NCBI GenBank assembly: GCA_041748175.1 | Contig: JBGTDU010000014.1 | Span: 1-27,817, forward strand | Length of the DNA stretch: 27,817 nt | Source: JAHEJB01 sp041748175 | GTDB taxonomy: Bacteria > Bacteroidota > Rhodothermia > Rhodothermales > Rubricoccaceae | Direction: 5' to 3' | Shown: piece by piece, positions 1 to 9,110 of the stretch | Numbering within the stretch: the stretch's first letter is position 1 | Layout of the letters: each line of letters starts with the position of its first letter | Translations under genes and position numbers: made by a program | Notes under the pieces: model-generated | What the model was told of the DNA's origin: nothing | The model's input: the letters and a program-made list of their open reading frames with translations, nothing else | Database searches by the model: none

Positions 1-70
1 GTTCGATCCGGATTTCGTATGCTTGCGGCCTATTCCCTTCCCACCGTCAAACGCTCTCACGAGTACGACC

Positions 71-673
71 ATGACACATCGAAACACATTGACATTCGCA
101 CTCTGTCTCGCGGCGAGTCTGGCCCTATGGGCCACGCCAACTTCCGCCCAGGACATGGAGATGGGCCATGATGGCATGCATTCCGCCAATGCCGAAGTGA
201 TCGGTCTGATCAACGGCGTCGAAGAAAAAGCTACAGCGCTTGCAAGTGCCATGAGCGACGAACAGTGGGCCTATCGCCCAATGGAAGGCGTTCGCTCCAC
301 CAATGAGGTTCTTATGCACATTGCATTCTCGAATTACCTCATTCCATCCATGATCGGAGTGCCACCACCTGATGGTTTCCCGGTCACGATGGGTCCGGAA
401 GGCCCGGTTGGCATGGAGGCTTACGAGGCTACAACGGGTCGAGAAACGGTGATGGCGGCCATGGACGACTCGTTCGATCACGTTCGTGCCGCGCTTGCCG
501 GTGTCTCCGAAGACAGCATGGACGATGAAATGAACGTCTTTGGCCAGACCATGACGAAGCGTGGATTCTGCATCTTCATCGCGACACATCTGCACGAGCA
601 CCTCGGTCAGCTTATCGCGTATGCCCGCGCCAACGAGGTGGTGCCACCATGGGGTGTCGGCACTGGGGGCTAA
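71..673 (+). CDS. Exported DinB-family protein
   Basis: The product is 200 residues. Residues 1-27 form a signal peptide ending in TSAQ, so the protein probably acts outside the cytoplasm. The rest fits the DinB/YfiT-like four-helix metal-binding fold: His83 lies in an LMHIAFSNY segment, and a C-terminal HLHEHLGQLIAYAR segment carries His173 and His177 (HxxxH). In this family such a triad binds a divalent metal. The family includes thiol transferases, but most members have no known reaction, and none can be assigned here. The ATG at 71 is preferred over the in-frame ATG at 23 because it places the signal peptide at the N-terminus. The following sulfotransferase gene starts 123 bases downstream, and nothing ties the two together functionally. 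The family is fairly certain; the reaction is unknown. Confidence 0.8.
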   Translation: MTHRNTLTFALCLAASLALWATPTSAQDMEMGHDGMHSANAEVIGLINGVEEKATALASAMSDEQWAYRPMEGVRSTNEVLMHIAFSNYLIPSMIGVPPPDGFPVTMGPEGPVGMEAYEATTGRETVMAAMDDSFDHVRAALAGVSEDSMDDEMNVFGQTMTKRGFCIFIATHLHEHLGQLIAYARANEVVPPWGVGTGG

Positions 674-796
674 TCCCCATTTCGCAGTTTTTGGGAGCGC
701 CCTGCGGAAATTTGGTCCGCTCTGGTACGTCCCGTTTGGCACCTTGCTCAACGCCAACCATATCGTGCTGCTACTCCAGCTGCGAAAAGCGTCAAC

Positions 797-1753
797 GTGA
801 ACATTAGCATTGATCGGGTTCGGGAGGGCGTGTTCGCTTTGAATCGGAGACTCGGCCGATTCCGCGAGGTGGTATGGTTGGTCGGGGATGGCCGGAGCGG
901 GACTTCGTGGCTGTCCTCAGCAATTCGAACCGCGGCCGGATTTCGAACGGTCTTCGAGCCCTTCCATCCGGAGTATGTCCCCCTCCTGCGGTCGTATCGG
1001 CCACTACCTTATGTACAGCCGATGGCAGAGGACAACCGGCTGACTGCGTTCGCCGCCGAGGTGTTCTCGGGCCGGTTTGCTCTTCCGCGCGCCGATGTCG
1101 GCAATCGACGACTTCGGTACAACGGCTTGCTCATCAAGGATGTCCTTGCCCACCTGTTCCTGGCATGGGCAGACGTGCAGTTCCCGGCCGTCAAGAAAGT
1201 TCTGCTGTTGCGCCATCCGTTTGCCGTGGCGCTTTCCAAGAAACGGTTATACCGGTCGGATTGCGTTTGGACAGCGGAGCCGACGGAATTGCTAAAGCAC
1301 GCCGCGCTGATGGAAGATCATCTGGCCCCCTTCGAGGATGTAATTCACGATGCACGGGGCTTCTTTGAGAATCAGATTGTTCTGTGGGCGGTTGCTCATT
1401 ACGTCCCGTTTCGGCAACTCACGCTGGATCGCATCCACCTGGCTTTCTACGAAGATCTGTGCGCCGATCCCGTGGAATCGACGAACAATGTGCTCGACGC
1501 CGTCGGCCTTCCCCGCATTCTCCGAAAGCGCGAGGAGGCAATCCGCAAGGCGCTGCGGCAGCCAGGCAGCGTGTCGGGGGCTTCGCGCGGAAACCGCGAC
1601 CTGATCGGGTGGTGGCGCAACGAGCTCAATCGGCAGGAGATTGATCGAGGCATCGCAATCCTCGACCGGTTTGGGCTGGCCGATGTGTACAACGATGACC
1701 TCCTGCCCGACCATCTGGCCGCGATGCGCTTAGTAGGAGCTCCACCCGTTTGA
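797..1753 (+). CDS. Sulfotransferase family protein
   Basis: This 318-residue protein resembles PAPS-dependent sulfotransferases. Near the N-terminus GDGRSGTSWL (residues 30-39) matches the 5'-phosphosulfate-binding loop. The segment VLLLRHPFAVALSKK, around residues 135-149, matches the 3'-phosphate-binding motif with its Arg and Ser. Such enzymes transfer sulfate from PAPS to a sugar, lipid or other acceptor; the acceptor cannot be read from the sequence. There is no signal peptide, so it is probably cytoplasmic. The start is a GTG, and no ATG lies in the first 90 or so codons. The stop is only 2 bases from the stop of the convergent sugar dehydrogenase gene, leaving no room for a separate terminator. 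The family call is good; the substrate is unknown. Confidence 0.82.
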   Translation: MNISIDRVREGVFALNRRLGRFREVVWLVGDGRSGTSWLSSAIRTAAGFRTVFEPFHPEYVPLLRSYRPLPYVQPMAEDNRLTAFAAEVFSGRFALPRADVGNRRLRYNGLLIKDVLAHLFLAWADVQFPAVKKVLLLRHPFAVALSKKRLYRSDCVWTAEPTELLKHAALMEDHLAPFEDVIHDARGFFENQIVLWAVAHYVPFRQLTLDRIHLAFYEDLCADPVESTNNVLDAVGLPRILRKREEAIRKALRQPGSVSGASRGNRDLIGWWRNELNRQEIDRGIAILDRFGLADVYNDDLLPDHLAAMRLVGAPPV

Positions 1754-1755
1754 GG

Positions 1756-4506
1756 TCAGCGCACGTGAGAGATTTGATACATCTGTGTGGAGACGGAAGT
1801 CGGACCTAGTGCCCGGACGAGGTAGGGACCGCTGGCGAGGCCCGCGAGGTTTATGGCTATATCGAAAGTCTCTTCTCCCAAAGAAGACCCGGACGCTCTC
1901 AACACCAACCGCCCGAGCACATCATACACCTCGATCGTGTGGATTCCGGCTTCAACCGTATGGAGACGAACAACAGCAGTCGTGCTGGAGGGGTTCGGGA
2001 AAATCCTCTCAACCGCCAGGCCATTCGAATCAGTTGCGGGGATGGCTGAAGCAGACAGCGAGAACGCACGAAGCTCGCCAACCGAAATGAAAAGGGCCGA
2101 ACCGCCCGGATCTCCGCTAATCCGGATCGCATCGCCCTCGAGCGCGCGAAAGGCTAGTTCGTAGGTATCGAAGTTGATGCCGTCGTTTCCGCGGTATTCG
2201 GGAAAGAGTGTCCAAAATGGAGGTTCCACCCAAACGCCGTCTGAACGGACCTCAACATGTAGCGCCTCAAACCACCCTCCATCGTCAAAATGGCGGCCTT
2301 CCTGAAAGGTGACGCGCGAAAAGAGAAGCGGTTCTTCGAACTCGTAGCCAATCCAGTCTTCGGTTCGGCCTCCTCCTTTTGCGTCCGTGTAGGTATCGAA
2401 TTGGTCTTCGGAGGAATCGTTGCCGACGGGCGGGAAGACGCCGTCCCGAATTCTCTCAATTCCATCCAGGCTTCCGCCGGGGAGTTGGCTTTTCAAGGCA
2501 ACAGGGCTTCCGGCGTCCGTCACGTCAATCTCCTCATTCACCAGGACACGGAGTATCCGGTCGTCGTCCGCCGAGAGACCTTCCTCATCGGTTACGGTGA
2601 GATAGATGTGGTAGTAGACCAGCTCGCCCGGCGAGCCGTGGTCTGACACAAGCAAGGTTGTTGTGGGCTCCTGCGATTCGAGAAAGTTGGGGTGCTCGTG
2701 CCCATTGTGGACCTGCGAAACGCTCCAGTGATAGGCCAGGGTAGTTGCGTCCTGGTCAGGATCGAATGCCAACGCAGAAAGACGGACTTCTTCTCCAGTA
2801 GCGGCGGCAAACGACTCCGTCGGTTCGGTGATGAACACCTCCGGCCCGCCGCTTCCTTTTCCAACCAAAATGTTGACACTGGATGTGCCCGTTTGTCCCG
2901 CCGGGTCGGATACAGCAAGGGTTACGGCAAACAGACCGGGCTCGTGGAAGAGGTGTGTAGGGTTGGGGTCCGCCGATAAATTTCCGTCTCCAAAATCCCA
3001 GACATACGAGAGTGGCAGGCCTTCCGGGTCAAACGAGTCATCGCCGTCAAATTCAACGACAAGCGGTGCGGCTCCCGCGTTGGGCGTCGCCGAAGCGATT
3101 GCGACGGGCGTTTCATCTGTTGCAGGGTCGTCGTAGCTAAGCCAGTTTATTTGCCCCTGCGCGATATCCACGAGCAGAAATCTCTCTCGATACGGGTCGT
3201 ACGCAATCTGAACCTGGAACCCGAGATCCTCGGCAAAAAGGGTATGGTCGAGGAAGTTGTCGGCATCATCGACGTGCGCGAATGCAATCCAGCCGGCGGC
3301 AAAATCGGCGTAGAAGTAGGCGTTCCGATAAACTGCCGGATACGTAGAGCCCGTGTAAAAAGCGCCGCCCAGAGTGGAAAAGCCAACCAAGCCGGGAGGG
3401 TTCGAGTTGCTGGCCGAGTCGTGGTTCCAGTAGTAAAAGGGGTCGGTTCGGGTAGGCATAACGCCGCAACCGTTTGATGCTGGCAAAGCCGCCTGATAGC
3501 CCACGTGTTCGAATGGGCCCTCGAAGCACGGCCAGGCAAAGTTTTCCCCGCCCAGTGCAACCTGTTGTTCTTCCCACGTCACCCAACCGACATCGCCGAT
3601 GTAAAGCGACCCCGGTTGTCCATCGCCGGGGTTTGGACTTCCATTCTCTCTCACCGCGAACCGGAACGGATTTCGGAGTCCGTACGCCCAGACCTTTGAG
3701 GCATTGTCCGTCGGATTGTCGGTGTAAAAGGGGTTTGAAGCGATCCCGTTGCCAGTGAGAGGATCTACCCGAAGAATCTTGCCGGCGAGGCTCTCGATGC
3801 GAAGCGAACGGAAGGCGCCTATATCCTCGCGGGTATCGAACCGGCCGGGACCAAAGCAATCCGGGTATAGCCCTCCTGCGTCCACCACCTTATAACTAGC
3901 CGCATCGCCGGTGGAGACCAGCAGTGTTCCATCGGTGCCGAAAGCCAGATGGCCGCCATTGTGAGATAAAAAGCAAGCCGGTACGCCGGTGCCAAAGGTT
4001 TGACCAACGAGAACGTTGCGCGTTGTCTCATCCGCGACGTTCGGGTCCGCATCACTCGCGGCGTAGCTGGTCACACGGGCGAAAGCGTCGAATCTGTTGT
4101 AGTCGCCCGTATTGTCGTGGTCGACTGCATAGTAGAGGAACACACGCCCAGAGGATCCAAAGTTGGGATCGATAGCAAGTCCTAGCAGTCCTCGATCCGC
4201 GTGGTTCAGCACTTCGCCCTGAAGATCGAGGAACGGGGCTGGAAGTCGGACGCCATTCTCTATGACGTAGACCACTCCGCGTTTCTCGGCGACGAGAAGG
4301 CGTCCATCCGGGAGTGGTGCCACCGCAATCGGTTCTTGAAAGGTCGAGCCAGCGGCAACGCTTTGCAGGTAGAATCCCTCCGGGAGGATTGGGCCGCCAA
4401 CCGACCGAATCGACGATGGGGCGTAGTCAAGCAGGCGTTCCTGCGCCGCCGTGTCCGCAACGAACACTATGAGGAGGGCGATCAGGACGGGGGTTACACG
4501 AGGCAT
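1756..4506 (-). CDS. Secreted PQQ-type sugar dehydrogenase with PKD and T9SS sorting domains
   Basis: The 916-residue product starts with a signal peptide (residues 1-22, ending TAAQ). Residues about 45-455 resemble the glucose/sorbosone dehydrogenase six-bladed propeller: PIAVAPLPDGRLLVAEKRG opens it, RGLLGLAIDPNF follows, and SHNGGHLAFGTDGTLLVSTGD carries the His expected at the active site. Family members oxidise sugars with PQQ. A PKD domain follows (about 460-545, with YVWDFGDG), then a second Ig-like domain (about 550-650) and a discoidin-like or carbohydrate-binding-like domain (about 680-815). Residues about 830-916 are a T9SS type A sorting tail (IFPNPSSTT, then EVYDVLGRLV and GPYLVRAL), which predicts export and cell-surface attachment. 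The open frame runs 306 codons further upstream, but that part lies opposite the ABC permease gene; the ATG at 4506 directly precedes the signal peptide. Confidence 0.87.
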   Translation of the reverse strand: MPRVTPVLIALLIVFVADTAAQERLLDYAPSSIRSVGGPILPEGFYLQSVAAGSTFQEPIAVAPLPDGRLLVAEKRGVVYVIENGVRLPAPFLDLQGEVLNHADRGLLGLAIDPNFGSSGRVFLYYAVDHDNTGDYNRFDAFARVTSYAASDADPNVADETTRNVLVGQTFGTGVPACFLSHNGGHLAFGTDGTLLVSTGDAASYKVVDAGGLYPDCFGPGRFDTREDIGAFRSLRIESLAGKILRVDPLTGNGIASNPFYTDNPTDNASKVWAYGLRNPFRFAVRENGSPNPGDGQPGSLYIGDVGWVTWEEQQVALGGENFAWPCFEGPFEHVGYQAALPASNGCGVMPTRTDPFYYWNHDSASNSNPPGLVGFSTLGGAFYTGSTYPAVYRNAYFYADFAAGWIAFAHVDDADNFLDHTLFAEDLGFQVQIAYDPYRERFLLVDIAQGQINWLSYDDPATDETPVAIASATPNAGAAPLVVEFDGDDSFDPEGLPLSYVWDFGDGNLSADPNPTHLFHEPGLFAVTLAVSDPAGQTGTSSVNILVGKGSGGPEVFITEPTESFAAATGEEVRLSALAFDPDQDATTLAYHWSVSQVHNGHEHPNFLESQEPTTTLLVSDHGSPGELVYYHIYLTVTDEEGLSADDDRILRVLVNEEIDVTDAGSPVALKSQLPGGSLDGIERIRDGVFPPVGNDSSEDQFDTYTDAKGGGRTEDWIGYEFEEPLLFSRVTFQEGRHFDDGGWFEALHVEVRSDGVWVEPPFWTLFPEYRGNDGINFDTYELAFRALEGDAIRISGDPGGSALFISVGELRAFSLSASAIPATDSNGLAVERIFPNPSSTTAVVRLHTVEAGIHTIEVYDVLGRLVLRASGSSLGEETFDIAINLAGLASGPYLVRALGPTSVSTQMYQISHVR

Positions 4507-4782
4507 GAAGACGTCATTGCAGGCGTGGTTCGCTCCCGGTATAGTAGTCGTCCACTTGAAGTTCCCGGCACGATACCCTTGCAAACTGTAGCCAGGTGAT
4601 TTCGGTCTTTGTGATATCTCAGGCCATTCCACCCGGTCGTTGAGGGCGGGTACACACGTCGGCGACGATTGCGCGCTCGGCGGCAAGGTATCTTCTGCCG
4701 CTCTGGAGCCTGCGCCGACGAAAGGAAGAATCCGCCTTCCGTGTTCTTCTACGGCCACATATTTTTCGCACAAGTTGGCCTG

Positions 4783-6045
4783 GTGGATTTTCGACTTCTC
4801 ATCGCTCGTCGCTACCTCGTCAGCCGCCGGAGGGTGACGCTGATTTCCGTCGTTAGCGGAATTTCGGTAGGAGGCGTGGCACTCGGCGTGGCGGCTCTTA
4901 TCGTCGTCTTGAGTGTCATGAACGGGTTCTATGATCTCGTGCGCGACCTTCTCGTCTCCTACGATCCGCACGTCAGGATCGAAGCCGTTGACGGCCGAGG
5001 ACTCAGCAACCCGGACTCTCTCGTGGACGTTGCGAGGCTTGAGACGCACGTCGTTTCCGCGACGCCATTCGTTGAGGGGAAAGCGCTGCTTACAAGCACC
5101 GGAACCGGCGATCTCAACCAGGTTGTCACTGTACGCGGCATGGATGCGACCTCGGTCGATGCCTCCGTGACGCGAGCCGTTACGTCGGGTTCGTTCGATG
5201 TGGTCCGCAGACCAACGGGCGCTGGCATCGTTATGGGGGAAGGTCTTGCCGCACGAATGGCGTTGTTCGTGGGTCCGGCGGATGACGACGGTAGCAAAGT
5301 GGCCTTGCTTTCGGCACCGGCGCTTGAGCGGTTGATTGTCCAGTACCCGTTCGGCCTGCCCGCGCAGCAGGTCTTCAATATTCGCGGGACGTTCCAACTC
5401 GACCCCGTTTACGATGAAAACCACGTCTTCGTAGACCTCGCTGAGGCACAGCGTCTATTTCGGACGCAGGGCTCAGTCAGCGGTGTAGACCTCCGGCTCG
5501 ACGATGTGGACGCCTCGGACAACGTGAAGGCCCGCCTCGAACGGACGCTTGACGCCAATCGGTTCCGCGTCCGAACTTGGTACGACCTGCAGCCGTCACT
5601 TTACGCGGTCATGAGGCTGGAAAAGTGGGCCGCCAGTGCAATCCTGATTCTTATTGTTGTCGTTGCGGCATTCAACATTGTCGGCGCCCTCACCATGATT
5701 GTCATAGAGAAGCGCCGTGACTTGGGGGCCCTTCAAGCGATGGGAGCGACGAGAAAGGACGTGCAAAGGATCTTCCTCATTGAGGGGCTGCTCGTCGGTG
5801 GTTTAGGAGCTGGGCTGGGGCTCGCATTGGGCGTTGGGTTGGCCGTGTTCCAGAAGTACGCGGGCGTTGTCAAACTCGCCCACGCCGAGTCCTTTATCAT
5901 CGACGCCTACCCCGTTGCAATTCAGGTGGGAGATGTCGTTCTGATCGTCGTCGTTGCCTTGGCCTTGTGTGTATTGGCCGCCGTGTATCCGGCGAAACGA
6001 GCCGCGTCGATTGCCCCAGCAGAAGTTGTGCGCGCCGCCGGTTGA
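4783..6045 (+). CDS. LolC/LolE-like ABC transporter permease
   Basis: The product is 420 residues, the usual length for LolC/E/MacB-type permeases. DFRLLIARRYLVSRRR precedes the first membrane segment (about 18-46). A periplasmic domain spans about 50-283. Three further membrane segments lie near 284-307, 330-358 and 380-402. The cytoplasmic stretch EKRRDLGALQAMGAT (about 308-322) is the FtsX-type coupling motif. In this family the permease pairs with a LolD-type ATPase to pull lipoproteins out of the inner membrane towards the outer membrane. No ATPase gene lies next to it. The GTG at 4783 was chosen because it puts the typical N-terminus first; in-frame starts at 4741 (GTG) and 4669 (ATG) would add 14 or 38 residues with no family character. 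A lipoprotein gene follows after 106 bases. Confidence 0.85.
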   Translation: MDFRLLIARRYLVSRRRVTLISVVSGISVGGVALGVAALIVVLSVMNGFYDLVRDLLVSYDPHVRIEAVDGRGLSNPDSLVDVARLETHVVSATPFVEGKALLTSTGTGDLNQVVTVRGMDATSVDASVTRAVTSGSFDVVRRPTGAGIVMGEGLAARMALFVGPADDDGSKVALLSAPALERLIVQYPFGLPAQQVFNIRGTFQLDPVYDENHVFVDLAEAQRLFRTQGSVSGVDLRLDDVDASDNVKARLERTLDANRFRVRTWYDLQPSLYAVMRLEKWAASAILILIVVVAAFNIVGALTMIVIEKRRDLGALQAMGATRKDVQRIFLIEGLLVGGLGAGLGLALGVGLAVFQKYAGVVKLAHAESFIIDAYPVAIQVGDVVLIVVVALALCVLAAVYPAKRAASIAPAEVVRAAG

Positions 6046-6151
6046 ATCGCGAGATGTCGGGCTTAATGACGCGGATCTGGAGGCCGATAACCCCCAAGCA
6101 TCCTCTCGCGTCCAACGCCCGGAGGCCCGACACCTCTCTCTCAACACAGCC

Positions 6152-7090
6152 ATGAGCCGCTCTCATCTCCTTGCCTTCGGCGCCGCGATCCTGCTGGCAG
6201 CGGCCCCACCCTTCCTTGCGGCGTGTGATAGCAACCCGGTATCCGACGTCGAGTCCCTCCTAACCGACGCGCGTATTGCCCGTCAGGCCGGCGATCTCGA
6301 TCAGGCCATTGCACTCCTTGAGTCGGCGATGGCTCTGTCTCCGGAGAACGCCCCCGTCCGCGTTGAACTTAGCTCGGCCTATCTCGACCGGGAAGATGTC
6401 GACTTGCTGGATGTGGACCGTGTGGCGCTCTTCCTGACAACATTCGCAGACAACGCAACCGATTCGCCTGGTGGCACTAGTCAGAGTGTCGGCGGGACCT
6501 GTCGGTACGCTGAGGATCCGAATGCTCAACTTTTCGCACCAGGCGACTATCAGGGCTACGGCGATCTGTATTCAGATCGAGAGCTGATCGACAGCGTCGT
6601 TGGCCTGCTGAACGGCGTCGATCCCTCAAACGGCAGTCTCAGTATCGTGCCGGACGAGTTGCGCGTGCTCAACCTGTGCACGGGTATTGTGGATGGCGAG
6701 CTTTTCTATGACGGCGACACGGCCCTGGCGTCCATGCGTGCGCTCGGGCTGAATGACAACGAAATTGCGACAGCGCTGGCCGTGAATGCAGTGAGTCGGT
6801 TCTTCGAGGCCTACTTCCATATCGTAGAAGACATCCCGCAGCAGACCGATTGGTATCACGTTGCAAGCCAAAGCAGTGACTACATCGGCGTTTGCGCAGA
6901 AGACGAAGAGGCACTCCGTGGGCACGTTGAGGTTGCCATTCTGGACCTGGGCGAAGCCGTCACCTCCCTAGACCTCCGCGACCAGCTTCTTGGCGGAACC
7001 ACGGCCTCGCAGGAACTCGTTCAGCACGTTCTGGATGCATACGAGGCCGTACAGGCCGACCTCGGCCCCTACTGTGACGGCGGTCAGTAA
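6152..7090 (+). CDS. Lipoprotein with a TPR-like N-terminal region
   Basis: The 312-residue product has a lipoprotein signal: a hydrophobic stretch followed by the lipobox LAAC, with Cys25 as the predicted lipidation site. Residues about 35-75 (ARIARQAGDLDQAIALLESAM and onward) look like one tetratricopeptide repeat. The rest is acidic and mostly helical in appearance, with no motif I recognise. The ATG at 6152 was chosen over the upstream in-frame ATG at 5954 because the latter lies inside the permease gene. The outer-membrane barrel gene starts 63 bases downstream on the same strand, so the two may be co-transcribed and may work together at the outer membrane. That partnership is inferred from position only. 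Confidence 0.75.
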   Translation: MSRSHLLAFGAAILLAAAPPFLAACDSNPVSDVESLLTDARIARQAGDLDQAIALLESAMALSPENAPVRVELSSAYLDREDVDLLDVDRVALFLTTFADNATDSPGGTSQSVGGTCRYAEDPNAQLFAPGDYQGYGDLYSDRELIDSVVGLLNGVDPSNGSLSIVPDELRVLNLCTGIVDGELFYDGDTALASMRALGLNDNEIATALAVNAVSRFFEAYFHIVEDIPQQTDWYHVASQSSDYIGVCAEDEEALRGHVEVAILDLGEAVTSLDLRDQLLGGTTASQELVQHVLDAYEAVQADLGPYCDGGQ

Positions 7091-7153
7091 CCAGGAACGA
7101 GGTGGCGGGGATCTCCTCCCTTCGCTCTGATCTCCGAAAAGCTCCATCCTGCC

Positions 7154-8398
7154 ATGCCTTTCCGCGTGCTCCTTCTCGCACTGATGCTAGCAGGCTCTGT
7201 CGTTACCGCCGACGCGCAGTACTTTGGGGCACTTCAGCAAGACGCGCGCCCTGTCGTGGAAGGGTTACGGGTGCGCGCCATGGGTGGAGCGGTTGCAGCC
7301 GCGCCTCTGGCTGAGACGGCGTTCTTCTATAATCCGGCGCATCTCGCCCGTCTGGACTTGTCGCGGCCCCAAATCACATTCATCGGGGCTGGTGCCAGCG
7401 TTAGTAAAGCGATTTTGGAGGAGTACCGATTCGTGCGCAACGAACTCGAACCAGCCATTGACGAGGGGTTGGAGGAAATCCGTCGAGATGATTACGATCG
7501 TTTGGTTGCGTTGTACGACCGCGCACTCGAACTAGGTCGTTCGCAGACCGTGGCCACTCTTAACGCTTATGGTCCTTCCCTCCAGATGAAGGTCTCGGAC
7601 AACGAGTCAATCGGAGTGGGCCTCTTCGGTACCAATTCGTTCCGGATGCAGTTTGCCGACGCCGGAGTTGGCGTACCCAGGCTCGATGCCTTCAACCAAC
7701 TCGATGTGATAGTGCCGGTGACGGGAGCTTATGGCATTCCGAACTCGCCGCTCGCCGTTGGCGCGACGGCCAGCTATACCCGGCGCTACCTGACCGCCAA
7801 GGGCGCCCTCCTCGAAGAGCTCGACGCCGATGAAGAGCATCTCTACGTTTTAAAGGGCTCCACCATGTCGATCGATGTGGGCATCCATGCGCAGGATGTA
7901 ATGCCTAATGTGGACATCGGCGCAGCTGTCTACCAGCTTTTGGGTGGCGGATTCAACTACCGTCATACCAGCCGGATTGATTTGACGGGCAACAATGGGC
8001 CGGACGACGAAGTAGAGATCGCTCAGCTTGAAGAGCGGTTCAATGCGCGTCAAACAAAACCGACGTATCGAATCGGTGCGGCGTACCGCGTGCCGCTTCC
8101 ACCGAGCACGCGAGCCATTGTCGACAAGGTCACAATCGCAACCGACTACGTTAGCGCGTCAACGTCGGAATATGACCAAACGACCGGTGCGCATTTCCGG
8201 ATCGGTGTCGGTGCCGAGATCGGAGACATGCTGTCGGTTAATTCGGGGTACAGTCAAGGATATCCATCCTTCGGGGCAAGCCTGAGCATGCGAGTTGTCC
8301 AGCTCGAATACGCCTACTTTGGCATAGAGGACGGCCGAAGCCCTGGTCAGTTGGGCAGGTTCAATCATCAGATTCAGCTTCGTTTTGGGCTATTCTAG
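7154..8398 (+). CDS. Outer-membrane beta-barrel protein (TraF/PorV/FadL-like)
   Basis: The product is 414 residues with a signal peptide (about 1-21, ending TADAQ). After it, VRAMGGAVAAAPLAETAFFYNPAHL matches the start of TraF_2/FadL/PorV-like barrels, where an N-terminal plug carries a GG...NPA signature. The remainder alternates hydrophobic and polar residues in short strands (for example VGLFGTNSFRMQF, AVGATASYTRRYL, HFRIGVGAEIGDML) and ends in ...HQIQLRFGLF, with a C-terminal Phe typical of outer-membrane barrels. An inserted charged helical stretch sits near residues 78-120. The transported substrate is unknown. The gene probably shares a transcript with the lipoprotein gene upstream. 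An outer-membrane barrel is well supported; the exact family is less certain. Confidence 0.75.
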   Translation: MPFRVLLLALMLAGSVVTADAQYFGALQQDARPVVEGLRVRAMGGAVAAAPLAETAFFYNPAHLARLDLSRPQITFIGAGASVSKAILEEYRFVRNELEPAIDEGLEEIRRDDYDRLVALYDRALELGRSQTVATLNAYGPSLQMKVSDNESIGVGLFGTNSFRMQFADAGVGVPRLDAFNQLDVIVPVTGAYGIPNSPLAVGATASYTRRYLTAKGALLEELDADEEHLYVLKGSTMSIDVGIHAQDVMPNVDIGAAVYQLLGGGFNYRHTSRIDLTGNNGPDDEVEIAQLEERFNARQTKPTYRIGAAYRVPLPPSTRAIVDKVTIATDYVSASTSEYDQTTGAHFRIGVGAEIGDMLSVNSGYSQGYPSFGASLSMRVVQLEYAYFGIEDGRSPGQLGRFNHQIQLRFGLF

Positions 8399-8497
8399 CC
8401 TACGAATCGTGGTTTGCTTTCCGGCGCTTCGGCGAAGAGGTTGCGTCTGAGGCCCATTCTATTCGCGGTAGCCTCACACGTCGGCAGCACATATCAA

Positions 8498-8529
8498 TTG
8501 AATCTCCACCGCGTTGGTTCGTAGCTTTT
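8498..8529 (+). promoter_or_regulatory. Candidate Bacteroidota-type promoter for rpmB
   Basis: TTG at 8498-8500 and TAGCTTTT at 8522-8529 are separated by 21 bases. This resembles the Bacteroidota -33 TTG / -7 TAnnTTTG pattern with one mismatch. The rpmB start lies 66 bases downstream. The acpP leader holds the same spacing and nearly the same -7 box, which makes chance less likely. The call is by eye. Confidence 0.4.
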
Positions 8530-8595
8530 CGGGCTATTCGCAAAGCATTTGCACGAAACCGACTGGCTGCGCTCCGCGGCATTCGACCAAAGACC

Positions 8596-8832
8596 ATGTC
8601 ACGAAAAGATCAGCTTACCGGAAAAGGGCCGATGTCCGGCAACCACGTATCGCACGCCCACAACAAGGTGCGTCGCCGGTTTAACGTGAACCTTCAGAAG
8701 AAGCGCTTCTTCATCCCCGAGGAAGATCGCTGGGTCACGCTCAGAATTTCGACACAGACGCTGAAAACGATCAACAAGAAAGGCATCAGCGCCGTGCTCA
8801 GAGATGCCCTTGCGAACGGAGTCAGCGTCTAA
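8596..8832 (+). CDS. rpmB: Large ribosomal subunit protein bL28
   Basis: The 78-residue product matches bL28: it opens with a basic stretch, contains GKGPMSGNHVSHAHNKVRRR, then VNLQKKRFFIPEEDRWVTLRIST, and ends with a KTINKKGISAVLRD helix. bL28 is a structural protein of the 50S subunit. The length is normal for Bacteroidota. The gene opens a group with rpmG (33 bases downstream) and a DUF4295 gene, an order widely kept in Bacteroidota. A candidate promoter sits at 8498-8529, and the preceding 197-base gap contains no other recognisable feature. Confidence 0.95.
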   Translation: MSRKDQLTGKGPMSGNHVSHAHNKVRRRFNVNLQKKRFFIPEEDRWVTLRISTQTLKTINKKGISAVLRDALANGVSV

Positions 8833-8865
8833 AAGGCGCCCCTTTCTATCTGACCCACTCTACCG

Positions 8866-9036
8866 ATGGCCAAAGGCAAGGACGTACGCATCCAGGTGAT
8901 TCTCGAATGCACCGAATCGCCCGGCACGTCGCGGTACTCGACGACGAAGAACCGCCGGAATACCACCGAGCGCATGGAGTTGAAGAAGTACAACGCAAAG
9001 CTTCGAAAGCACACACTCCATCGCGAAATCAAATAA
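8866..9036 (+). CDS. rpmG: Large ribosomal subunit protein bL33
   Basis: This short gene encodes 56 residues. The protein begins MAKGKDVRIQVILECTE and continues with SRYSTTKNRRNTTERMELKKY, the bL33 signature, then ends LHREIK. bL33 is a small basic component of the 50S subunit. Only one Cys (residue 15) is present, so it is the zinc-free form lacking the four-Cys ribbon. The gene follows rpmB by 33 bases on the same strand and is probably co-transcribed. The 74-base gap after it holds an inverted heptamer repeat. Confidence 0.93.
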   Translation: MAKGKDVRIQVILECTESPGTSRYSTTKNRRNTTERMELKKYNAKLRKHTLHREIK

Positions 9037-9041
9037 CCAGA

Positions 9042-9097
9042 GCGTAATGCGTATTGCGTAGGGTTCAATAGCAACATTTACGCACTAACTATTACGC
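9042..9097. repeat. Inverted array of degenerate 7-bp repeats (rpmG-DUF4295 gap)
   Basis: Three heptads run on the plus strand: GCGTAAT (9042-9048), GCGTATT (9049-9055) and GCGTAGG (9056-9062). Read on the minus strand, 9097 down to 9077 gives GCGTAAT, AGTTAGT and GCGTAAA, in the same 7-base phase. The outer units pair perfectly over 7 bp and the inner ones over 5-6 bp, so the transcript could fold into an imperfect hairpin just before the DUF4295 gene. A second site of the same design lies at 12979-13049. The function is unknown. Confidence 0.6.
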
Positions 9098-9110
9098 GCA
9101 TAGCAAGCCC

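Noticed and set aside
4507..5424. Long upstream extension (306 codons) of the sugar dehydrogenase frame
   Set aside because: It lies opposite the ABC permease gene, has no domain character, and the signal peptide begins at the ATG at 4506.
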